This document shows, piece after piece, positions 1-5,770 of a DNA stretch of 5,770 bases. The notes below the pieces were generated by a model. It was not told where the DNA came from. It searched no databases and was given only the letters and a program-made list of their open reading frames with translations. The translations under genes and the position numbers were made by a program. Source of the DNA: Bacillota bacterium. GTDB taxonomy: Bacteria; Bacillota; Clostridia; Oscillospirales; JAKOTC01. The first letter of the stretch is position 1. The number at the start of each line of letters is the position of its first letter. The stretch covers positions 1 to 5,770 of the forward strand of contig JAKOTC010000283.1 of the NCBI GenBank assembly GCA_029776465.1. Reading direction: 5' to 3'.

Positions 1-572
1 CAGCCGAACCAGGTTCTCCCCCGCCTTTCTAGGCTGCGCTCGGCTTCCTCCCGGCGGTAGCGGTGCTTAGCGATCCCCGCCGCCTCCTCGAAAATCTCCC
101 GGCGCTCTTCGTTCCTGGCGGAGATAATCTCGGCAATCTTGCCCTGTCCGATGAGAGAATAGCCGTCCAGACCCATTCCGGTGTCCATCAGGGTCTCTAG
201 AATATCCTTCATGCGGACCTGTTTTTTATTGATCAGGTATTCGCTTTCCCCGCTGCGGTAGAGACGGCGGGTGATGGACACCTCATCGCTGTCCACATTC
301 AAAGCGCGGTCAGCGTTATCCAGCGTCAGGGTAACCTCGGCATACCCGGCCTGGGATCGGTCGGAGGCGCCGTTGAAGATCACGTCCTCCATCTTTTTGC
401 CCCGGAGGGCGCGGGTGGAATGCTCGCCGAACACCCAGCGCACCGCGTCGCTGATATTGCTTTTACCGCAGCCGTTGGGGCCGATAATAACGGTAATCCC
501 CTTTTCAAAGTTCAGTTTGGTGCGGTCAGGAAAGGATTTAAAACCGAATAGCTCGACCGATTTCAACAGCAC
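1..572 (-). CDS. smc: Chromosome segregation/condensation ATPase Smc, N-terminal part (3' end outside window, probable frameshift near edge)
   Basis: Smc is the ATPase of the bacterial condensin (with ScpA and ScpB) that loops and compacts newly replicated DNA. The visible 182 in-frame residues are the N-terminal half of the head domain. It opens LLKSVELFGFKSFPD, typical of Smc. Walker A is GPNGCGKSN (residues 31-39, Lys37), the LRG motif carries Arg57 (the arginine-finger position), and the Q-loop GQGKIAEI has Gln143. This is followed by EERREIFEEAAGIAKHRYRREEAE, where the coiled coil begins. The GTG start at 570-572 is chosen because it aligns with the family N-terminus and has GGGAGG 7 nt upstream. 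Cys35 replaces the more usual Ser in Walker A, a variation I believe occurs in other Smc proteins. After Glu182 (codon 27-29) the frame reads RRGRTWFG, whereas the shifted frame reads AGENLVRL, the expected Smc sequence, so a base seems to be missing around 25-28. The gap to rnc upstream is 49 nt with no terminator seen. The Walker B and signature motifs lie outside the window. Confidence 0.96.
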   Translation of the reverse strand, partial: MLLKSVELFGFKSFPDRTKLNFEKGITVIIGPNGCGKSNISDAVRWVFGEHSTRALRGKKMEDVIFNGASDRSQAGYAEVTLTLDNADRALNVDSDEVSITRRLYRSGESEYLINKKQVRMKDILETLMDTGMGLDGYSLIGQGKIAEIISARNEERREIFEEAAGIAKHRYRREEAERSLERRGRTWFG

Positions 573-579
573 GGGGTTT

Positions 580-585
580 CCTCCC
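580..585 (-). promoter_or_regulatory. Ribosome binding site of smc
   Basis: GGGAGG lies 7 nt upstream of the GTG start codon of smc, in the 49-nt gap after rnc. It supports the non-ATG start, which also fits the conserved N-terminus of the family. Confidence 0.8.
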
Positions 586-621
586 TTTGATTTTCCTCTT
601 TCTCTCCAAAGCGAATATCTT

Positions 622-1311
622 TTACAGGCAGCCCATCAGTTCCAGGGCTTCCATGGCGGCGTTTTGTGCCGCTTCCTTTTTGCTGTGCCCTTCTCCCCGG
701 CCGATCACATTGCTGTTCAGCAGAACCTCCATCACAAAGTGGCGGTTGTGGGGAGGGCCGCTTTCCTCCACCAGCCGGTAGGTCAGCATTTCGCCCTTGT
801 TGCGCTGGATAATCTCCTGCAGGGCGGTTTTGTAATCCCCGATGCCCTTGGTTTTCACGGTCTTTAACCGGGCACGGACAAAGGGCAGGATGAAGTTGGA
901 GGCCACCTCGATCCCCCCGTCAAGATAAAGGGCCGCCACAATGGCCTCGAAGGTATCCGCCAAAATGGAGGCGCGCTCGTTTCCCTGGGTGTGCGCCTCT
1001 CCCCGGCCCAGCATAATATAGTTGCCCAAATTGAGGGTTTTGGAATAGTCAGAGAGGGCCTTTTCGCAGACGACAGCCGCCCGCATCTCGGTCATCATAC
1101 CCTCCTGGACATCGCTGTATTCCTTATACAACAGCTCGGAAACCACAAAATCCAATATGGCGTCCCCCAAAAACTCCAGCCGCTCGTTGGAGAGGGAGAT
1201 GTCTCCCATTTCGTGAGCGCAGGAGGAATGGGTCAGCGCCTGAATCAAAAGCCCGCGGTCTTTAAACCGGTGGCCCAGTTTTTCTTCAAATTCTTCGGGA
1301 TAATATTCCAT
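622..1311 (-). CDS. rnc: Ribonuclease III
   Basis: RNase III is a cytoplasmic Mg2+-dependent endonuclease that cuts double-stranded RNA, including the rRNA precursor stems, and acts as a homodimer. The 229-residue length is normal for bacterial RNase III. The catalytic domain (about 1-155) has the signature NERLEFLGDAILDFVVS (42-58), with metal ligands Glu46 and Asp50, and the second motif LADTFEAIVAALYLDGG (117-133), with Asp119 and Glu122. A double-stranded RNA binding domain covers about 158-227 and ends in the basic helix HSKKEAAQNAA. The ATG at 1309-1311 was chosen because the family N-terminus (EEFEEKLGHRFKDRGLL) follows it at once and AAGGGA stands 7 nt upstream. The in-frame ATG at 1420-1422 would add 37 unrelated residues and overlap plsX by over 100 nt. 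The start is only 4 nt after the plsX stop, which suggests translational coupling. All catalytic residues are present. Confidence 0.97.
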   Translation of the reverse strand: MEYYPEEFEEKLGHRFKDRGLLIQALTHSSCAHEMGDISLSNERLEFLGDAILDFVVSELLYKEYSDVQEGMMTEMRAAVVCEKALSDYSKTLNLGNYIMLGRGEAHTQGNERASILADTFEAIVAALYLDGGIEVASNFILPFVRARLKTVKTKGIGDYKTALQEIIQRNKGEMLTYRLVEESGPPHNRHFVMEVLLNSNVIGRGEGHSKKEAAQNAAMEALELMGCL

Positions 1312-1315
1312 AAAC

Positions 1316-2320
1316 TCATCCCTTTCCGTGAGTTTTATTGATATACTTGCCGATCTCGTCAATAACGCCGGTGCCTGCAAACAGCTCGGCTTTGCGGACC
1401 GCGTTTTTAATGGCAATCGCATTGGAACTGCCGTGGGCCTTGATCACAGGCTTGGCGATTCCCAAAAGAGGGGTTCCGCCGTACTCGGTATAATCAAACT
1501 GCTTTTTCAGCACTTTCATCTGCTCATACACCAGCGCGGCCGCCAGCTTGGTCTTGGCGCTGTGAGTAAAGACCCCTTTCACCGAATTGAAGAGGGTGGA
1601 AGCCAGACCCTCGGTCAGCTTCAGCACAATATTGCCGGTAAATCCGTCGGCAACCGCCACATCGCATTTGCGGGCGGGCAGATCCCGCGCCTCCACATTT
1701 CCCACGAAGCGGAGCCCCTCAAATTCTTTCAACAGTTTAAAGGTCTCTTTGGTCAGCTCGGTCCCCTTATGTTCCTCTTCCCCCACATTGACCAGCCCCA
1801 CCGAGGGAGAGGGAATCTGAAGCACTTTTTCAGCATAGACGGAACCCATGATGGCAAACTGCATCAGATGTTCGGGGCGGCATTCCGAGTTTGCGCCTGC
1901 GTCCAACAACAAATAGCACCCTTTTTCACAGGGCACGGCCACCGCCAGAGCGGGGCGCTTGACGCCCTCCAGCCGTTTGACCAGAAAGGTCGCGCCGAAC
2001 ACCAGGGCACCGGTGTTGCCCGCCGACAGGAAGGCATCCCCCTCGCCGGCGGCCAGCAGCTTTAAGCCCACGGCCATGGAGGAATCCGCCAGTGACCGCA
2101 GGATTTCCGCGGGATCGTCCTCCATGGTGAGCCGGTCGGGCGCATGATGGATGTCGAAGGGGGCCAGAGAAATCCCCAGACGCTTGGCCTCCCGGGTAAT
2201 CCATTCCTCATCGCCCACCAGTCCGATCCTGCTGCCAAACTCTGCGGCGGCCAGATGACAGCCCTTTAAAATTTCCTCGGGGGCCTTGTCCCCACCAAAA
2301 GCGTCGACCAATATTTTCAT
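1316..2320 (-). CDS. plsX: Phosphate acyltransferase PlsX (acyl-ACP:phosphate transacylase)
   Basis: PlsX converts acyl-ACP and phosphate to acyl-phosphate, the acyl donor used by PlsY to make lysophosphatidic acid in phospholipid synthesis. It is a peripheral membrane enzyme. The 334-residue length is typical. Family motifs in order: the N-terminal strand MKILVDAFGGDKAPEEI (1-17; most relatives read DAMGGDYAP), DSSMAVGLKLL (79-89), FLSAGNTGALV (97-107), LLLDAGANSECRPEHL (137-152), VGLVNVGEEEHKGTEL (174-189), VGNVEARDL (206-214), DGFTGNIVLKLTEG (225-238) and the C-terminal GGTPLLGIAKPVIKAHGSSNA (281-301). The ATG start has AGGA 9 nt upstream, in the 39-nt gap after trmFO. That gap has no visible hairpin terminator. 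In many Firmicutes acpP or fab genes stand between plsX and rnc, but here rnc follows directly. I see no frameshift or missing region. Confidence 0.97.
   Translation of the reverse strand: MKILVDAFGGDKAPEEILKGCHLAAAEFGSRIGLVGDEEWITREAKRLGISLAPFDIHHAPDRLTMEDDPAEILRSLADSSMAVGLKLLAAGEGDAFLSAGNTGALVFGATFLVKRLEGVKRPALAVAVPCEKGCYLLLDAGANSECRPEHLMQFAIMGSVYAEKVLQIPSPSVGLVNVGEEEHKGTELTKETFKLLKEFEGLRFVGNVEARDLPARKCDVAVADGFTGNIVLKLTEGLASTLFNSVKGVFTHSAKTKLAAALVYEQMKVLKKQFDYTEYGGTPLLGIAKPVIKAHGSSNAIAIKNAVRKAELFAGTGVIDEIGKYINKTHGKG
1319..1324 (-). promoter_or_regulatory. Ribosome binding site of rnc inside the plsX 3' end
   Basis: AAGGGA, within the last codons of plsX, lies 7 nt upstream of the ATG at 1309-1311. 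It decides between this start and a longer in-frame candidate at 1422, which would run back into plsX. Confidence 0.75.
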
Positions 2321-2359
2321 AGGAATCGATCCTTTCGCTTTTTTTCTCGGGCTTGCTGT

Positions 2360-3661
2360 TTACTGAAAATCAAGGGTTTTCATAATGCTCATGGCGCGTT
2401 CTGCCAGCGCCTGATACCGAAGGCTTTTATCCCGCACCGGCTCCTCCAGGGGGGGCAGAATGCCGAAATTGGCCCCCATGGGCTGAAATTTCTCAACCGT
2501 CGGGTCGGTGATATAGGAAAGCAGGCTTCCGATCATGGTCTCCCGGGGCAGAACCAGGGGCTTTTCTCCCCTCAGCTTCCGCACGGCGTTGATGCCGCAA
2601 ACAATCCCGCTGGCCGCCGATTCCATATACCCCTCCACCCCGGAAATCTGCCCGGCAAAACCAATGCGGGGATCCTTTTTCAGGAAGAGGTCGGGGGAAA
2701 GAAGCCGCGGGGAATCGATGAAGCTGTTGCGGTGCATTACCCCGTACCGGACAAATTCGGCGTTTTCAAGGCCGGGAATCATGGAAAACACCCGCTTCTG
2801 CTCGCCGAACTTTAAATTGGTCTGGAAGCCCACCAGGTTGTAGAGGCTTCCTTCGGCGTTTTCCTTTCGAAGCTGAACCGCCGCCCAGGGACGCCGCCCG
2901 GTTCTCGGATCGGTCAGCCCCACCGGTTTGAGGGGGCCGAACCGGAGGGTGTCCTCTCCCCGGCGGGCCATCACCTCCACCGGCATGCATCCCTCGTAGA
3001 CTTTGGGGGAGACTTTGTCAAAGCCGTGGAGGGGAGCGATCTCGGCCCCGATCAGGGCCTGATAAAAGGCAGTATACTCCTCTTTGTTCATCGGGCAGTT
3101 TATATAATCATCCCCGCCCCGCCCGTAGCGGGAGGCAAAAAAGGCGATCTTCATATCCACGCTGTCCGCGGCCACAATGGGGGCGGCAGCGTCATAGAAG
3201 GAGAAGAAGCCGCCGGTCAGTTTGCGAATCTCCTCGGCCAGCGCACCCTCGCAAAGGGGTCCGGCGGCCAATAGGACAATACCCTCGGGAATGGACTGGG
3301 CTTCCTGGCTGACCAGTTGGATATTGGGGTGGCTTCGGATCTTTTCGGTGACCACCCGGGAAAAAATATCCCGGTCCACCGCCAACGCACCTCCCGCATC
3401 CACCTCCGCCAGATCGGCGGCCTGGAGGAGGAGGGAGCCCATCTGTCTCATCTCCGCCTTTAACAGTCCCGCGGCGGATTCCAGGCGTTTGGCCTTCAGG
3501 GAGTTTGAACAGACCAGCTCGGCCAGCAGAGGGCTTTTATGGGCCGGCGAAAAGCGCACCGGCTTCATCTCCACCAGCCGAACCTGAACGCCCCGGGATG
3601 CAGCGGCCCAGGCCGCCTCGCAGCCTGCCAGCCCTCCGCCGATAATGGTGATGCTAGACAT
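2360..3661 (-). CDS. trmFO: Methylenetetrahydrofolate-tRNA-(uracil-5-)-methyltransferase TrmFO
   Basis: TrmFO makes 5-methyluridine at position 54 of the tRNA T-loop, using methylenetetrahydrofolate as carbon donor and FAD as reductant and carrier, unlike the SAM-dependent TrmA. It is cytoplasmic. The 433-residue length is close to B. subtilis TrmFO. The N-terminal Rossmann FAD site is [21 protein letters not shown] (4-24), ending in Glu31 after the second strand. [26 protein letters not shown] carries Cys51, and [29 protein letters not shown] carries Cys225. These correspond to the two functionally important cysteines (53 and 226) of the B. subtilis enzyme. Other family blocks are [45 protein letters not shown] and [11 protein letters not shown]. 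The older name is Gid (GidA-like); the length and the EGCMP block separate it from MnmG. The ATG overlaps the end of topA by 8 nt, which implies coupled translation. Confidence 0.98.
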   Translation of the reverse strand: MSSITIIGGGLAGCEAAWAAASRGVQVRLVEMKPVRFSPAHKSPLLAELVCSNSLKAKRLESAAGLLKAEMRQMGSLLLQAADLAEVDAGGALAVDRDIFSRVVTEKIRSHPNIQLVSQEAQSIPEGIVLLAAGPLCEGALAEEIRKLTGGFFSFYDAAAPIVAADSVDMKIAFFASRYGRGGDDYINCPMNKEEYTAFYQALIGAEIAPLHGFDKVSPKVYEGCMPVEVMARRGEDTLRFGPLKPVGLTDPRTGRRPWAAVQLRKENAEGSLYNLVGFQTNLKFGEQKRVFSMIPGLENAEFVRYGVMHRNSFIDSPRLLSPDLFLKKDPRIGFAGQISGVEGYMESAASGIVCGINAVRKLRGEKPLVLPRETMIGSLLSYITDPTVEKFQPMGANFGILPPLEEPVRDKSLRYQALAERAMSIMKTLDFQ

Positions 3662-5770
3662 TAACCGGCTCCTTTTCCTCGGCTTTGGATTTGGCCGTTT
3701 TTCTCGTTCTTGTTTTCTTCTCAGGGGCCTCTTCGGCGGTTTCGGCCGCTTTCACGGTCTTTGTCTTTCTGGTTGTTTTGACAGCCTTTTCGGCTTCGCC
3801 TTCTTCCGCGGAGGCCTTGGAAGCGGATTTGGCTTTCGTAGTCTTAGTAGTCTTGGCAGCCTTGGCCGTCTTGGTGCTCTTGGCGGTTTTCGTGCCTTTG
3901 GACGTGGATTTGGCCGCCTTCTTCTCCTTTTCTTCCGAAGAAGCTATGGGAAGATCGTCCAGCTCCAGGTCGCTCTCCACGATCTCTTCCTCTTTTTTAC
4001 GCCTTGTCAGGGTCTTTTCATATCCGCAGTTTTCTTTTGCGCAGTAGAGCTTCGCGTCCCTGCCCTTCTTTTTAAAGAGGGTTGCGCCGCAATCGGGGCA
4101 AAGGTCGGCGATGGGCTCATCCCATGTCATAAAGTCGCAGGACGGATAGTTGGCGCAGCCATAGTAATTGTGGCCGGTCTTGGATTTTTTCAGCAGCATC
4201 TTACCGCCGCACTTGGGGCAGAGACCTTTGGTCTCGGTGACAATGGGCTTGGTATTGCGGCACTCGGGGAAACCGGGGCAGGCCAGGAACTTGCCAAACC
4301 GCCCGCTTTTAATCACCATCCTGCGGCCGCAGTTCTCACAAATCACATCGCTTTCAATGGCCGGAACCTTGATTCTGGTTCCGTCCATCTCCTTTTCGGC
4401 CTTCTGGAACGTCTCATCGAATTCGCTGTAAAAGCTCTTCAAAACCGGCAGCATTTTTTGACGGCCCTCGCCGATCTCATCCAGGCTCTTTTCCATGTTG
4501 GCCGTAAAGTCCACATCCACAATGCCGGCAAAATGCTTTTCCATCAGTTCATTGGTCGCTTCGCCAAGGGGGGTGGGCTTGAAGGTTTTGCCCTCCCGCT
4601 CCACATATTCCCGCGCCACAATGGTGCTGATGATGGGAGCATAGGTGGAGGGGCGCCCGATCCCGTTCTCTTCAAGGGTTTTGATCAGAGAGGCCTCGGT
4701 GTAACGGGGGGGCGGCTGGGTGAATTTTTGTGTATGATCCAATTGAATCAGCTTCAGGACTTCCCCTTCGGACAGAGGGGGCAAAGCGGTATTCTCCTCT
4801 TCGCTGTCCTCCTTGGTGTCCGCATACAATATGGTATAACCGGGGAAACGGACGGTGTAGCCCGATGTTTTAAAGATGTATTTTCCGGCGGAAATATCCG
4901 CAGCAACGGTATCCATCACACAGCTTGCCATCTGGCTGGCCATGAAACGCTCCCAGATCAGTTTATACAGCTGATACTGGTCATAGCTGAGCGCCTCTTT
5001 GACCTGCGCGGGGGTCAGGGAGGGCATGGTGGGACGGATGGCTTCATGGGCATCCTGGGCGTTGGCTTTGGATTTGTAGACACGGCGGGAAGGGGGCAGA
5101 TATTCGGCGCCGTAAGTGGACCGAATAAAGTTCTCGGCCTCCTGGGCCGCTTCGTCCGAAATCCGCAGCGAGTCGGTTCTCATATAGGTGATCAAACCCA
5201 CGGCGCCCATGTCCGGAATCTCCACGCCCTCATAGAGGGTTTGGGCGGCCCGCATGGTTCTCTTAGACTGAAAGCCCAGCCTGCGGGAAGCCTCCTGCTG
5301 CAGGGTGGAGGTGATGAAGGGGGGCTGCGGGTTCTTCTGCCGCACCCCTTTTTTGATGGAGCTGATCGAATAGCTGCCCTTCTCCAGCTCCCGCAGAACC
5401 GCTTCGGCCTCCTCCTGGGAATGAAGCTCCAGCTTGCCGCCGGCATCCCCATAGAATTTGGCTTTGAAGGAACCCTTTTCATCCGTTTTGGTAAGCAGCG
5501 CGTCAATCGTCCAGTATTCCACGGGAACGAAGGCCCGGATTTCCCGCTCCCGCTCCACAATCAGGCGGACAACCACCGACTGGACGCGGCCGGCCGACAA
5601 CCCCTTTTTCACCTTTTTCCAGAGGAAGGGGCTGAGTTTATAACCCACCAGACGGTCCAGAATTCTGCGGGTCTGCTGGGCATCCACCAGGTCATGGTCG
5701 ATCTTGCGGGGGGAGGCCATGCCGTTTTTTACGCCGGTTTTGGTAATTTCATTGAAGGTGACGCGGAGGG
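3654..5770 (-). CDS. topA: DNA topoisomerase I (type IA), 5' end outside window
   Basis: TopA relaxes negative supercoils by passing strands through a transient single-strand break held on a tyrosine. The window holds 704 codons. The Toprim-containing N-terminus lies beyond the right edge, and the ATG at 5718-5720 is internal, because [11 protein letters not shown] upstream of it matches the family. Seen in order: [31 protein letters not shown] with the active-site Tyr at 5184-5186 and the adjacent Arg; [11 protein letters not shown] with the conserved His at 5046-5048; [15 protein letters not shown]. Three Cys4 zinc ribbons then occupy 4026-4340, with pairs CENC/CPGFPEC, CPKC/CANYPSC and CPDC/CAKENC. 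The last 116 residues are a low-complexity tail, first acidic ([13 protein letters not shown]), then rich in Lys, Ala and Thr, resembling histone H1 tails. The full protein should be about 840-850 residues if the N-terminus is normal, longer than B. subtilis TopA (691). It ends overlapping trmFO by 8 nt. Confidence 0.98.
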   Translation of the reverse strand, partial: LRVTFNEITKTGVKNGMASPRKIDHDLVDAQQTRRILDRLVGYKLSPFLWKKVKKGLSAGRVQSVVVRLIVEREREIRAFVPVEYWTIDALLTKTDEKGSFKAKFYGDAGGKLELHSQEEAEAVLRELEKGSYSISSIKKGVRQKNPQPPFITSTLQQEASRRLGFQSKRTMRAAQTLYEGVEIPDMGAVGLITYMRTDSLRISDEAAQEAENFIRSTYGAEYLPPSRRVYKSKANAQDAHEAIRPTMPSLTPAQVKEALSYDQYQLYKLIWERFMASQMASCVMDTVAADISAGKYIFKTSGYTVRFPGYTILYADTKEDSEEENTALPPLSEGEVLKLIQLDHTQKFTQPPPRYTEASLIKTLEENGIGRPSTYAPIISTIVAREYVEREGKTFKPTPLGEATNELMEKHFAGIVDVDFTANMEKSLDEIGEGRQKMLPVLKSFYSEFDETFQKAEKEMDGTRIKVPAIESDVICENCGRRMVIKSGRFGKFLACPGFPECRNTKPIVTETKGLCPKCGGKMLLKKSKTGHNYYGCANYPSCDFMTWDEPIADLCPDCGATLFKKKGRDAKLYCAKENCGYEKTLTRRKKEEEIVESDLELDDLPIASSEEKEKKAAKSTSKGTKTAKSTKTAKAAKTTKTTKAKSASKASAEEGEAEKAVKTTRKTKTVKAAETAEEAPEKKTRTRKTAKSKAEEKEPVNV
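3669..3674 (-). promoter_or_regulatory. Ribosome binding site of trmFO inside the topA coding end
   Basis: AAGGAG falls 7 nt before the trmFO ATG (3659-3661) and is read as part of the Lys-Glu-rich last codons of topA. The TopA tail thus supplies the trmFO initiation signal. It supports the 8-nt overlap start. Confidence 0.8.
3834..3896 (-). repeat. 9-bp degenerate tandem repeat coding for Lys-spaced tripeptides in the TopA tail
   Basis: Seven consecutive 9-bp units encode [21 protein letters not shown], so lysine recurs every third residue. With the preceding codon at 3897-3899, eight lysines keep this spacing. On the plus strand the unit looks like CTTGGCNGT with variations. The repeat sits in the basic part of the tail and probably arose by slippage or selection for evenly spaced positive charge. 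Such repeats can vary in copy number between strains. Confidence 0.75.

Noticed and set aside
20..32. Programmed ribosomal frameshifting in smc
   Set aside because: There is no classic slippery heptamer and no visible stimulatory element, and Smc is not known to use recoding. A sequence error or mutation is simpler.
271..867. A 198-codon plus-strand open frame spanning the smc start and the rnc end
   Set aside because: It lies antisense to two clearly conserved genes across their junction and shows no recognisable motif. It is a by-product of G+C-rich codon use.
1312..1422. A longer RNase III start at 1420-1422
   Set aside because: It would add 37 residues unlike RNase III and overlap plsX by over 100 nt. 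The ATG at 1309-1311 has a ribosome binding site and the family N-terminus.
1328..2065. A 245-codon plus-strand open frame antisense to plsX
   Set aside because: The opposite strand has every PlsX motif in order. This frame is rich in His and Gln without any domain and is a shadow.
2321..2359. Possible terminator or promoter between trmFO and plsX
   Set aside because: The gap holds an A-run on the coding strand and the plsX ribosome binding site, but no stem-loop of useful length and no convincing -35/-10 pair.
3685..4047. A 120-codon plus-strand frame rich in Val, Leu, Ala and Phe that resembles a membrane protein
   Set aside because: It is the antisense of the Lys/Ala/Thr/Glu codons of the TopA tail, which read as hydrophobic residues on the other strand.
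5718..5720. ATG as the start of topA
   Set aside because: Upstream codons to the window edge continue the TopA family sequence ([11 protein letters not shown]), and the Toprim domain would be missing, so the gene is cut by the window and this Met is internal.

Overview
This window is a dense stretch of core chromosome. Five genes all read on the minus strand, so the biological order runs right to left: topA (5' end off the right edge), trmFO, plsX, rnc, smc (3' part off the left edge). Almost every base is coding. The three gaps between genes are 39 nt, 4 nt and 49 nt, and topA and trmFO overlap by 8 nt. I see no convincing terminator hairpin or promoter in these gaps, so the set probably forms one transcription unit or part of one. 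I found no tRNA, rRNA, CRISPR array, insertion sequence or phage gene.

The proteins are of Firmicutes type. TrmFO is the folate/FAD-dependent tRNA methylase used in place of TrmA by most Firmicutes, and Smc numbering matches Bacillus subtilis Smc exactly at Walker A Lys37 and Arg57. The fairly high G+C, the strong AGGAGG-like ribosome binding sites and the topA-trmFO-plsX-rnc-smc order suggest a G+C-rich Clostridia member, possibly Oscillospiraceae/Ruminococcaceae. That family-level placement is inference from gene order and style, not from a search.

Region by region: 3654-5770 is topA, lacking the N-terminal Toprim part but with the active-site Tyr, three Cys4 zinc ribbons and a long Lys/Ala/Thr-rich tail. 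2360-3661 is complete trmFO. 1316-2320 is complete plsX. 622-1311 is complete rnc. 1-572 is the N-terminal ATPase half-domain of smc, which appears to carry a one-base frameshift about 25 bases from the left edge.

Functionally the cluster mixes housekeeping jobs: DNA supercoil relaxation (TopA), T-loop m5U54 of tRNA (TrmFO), the acyl-phosphate step of phospholipid synthesis (PlsX), dsRNA cleavage and rRNA maturation (RNase III), and chromosome condensation (Smc). It resembles a joining of two widely conserved Firmicutes neighbourhoods, (dprA-)topA-trmFO and plsX-(fab/acpP)-rnc-smc, with acpP absent from between plsX and rnc. I do not see a novel biological system here. The points most worth a second look are the apparent smc frameshift, the histone H1-like TopA tail with its 9-bp coding repeat, and the missing acpP.
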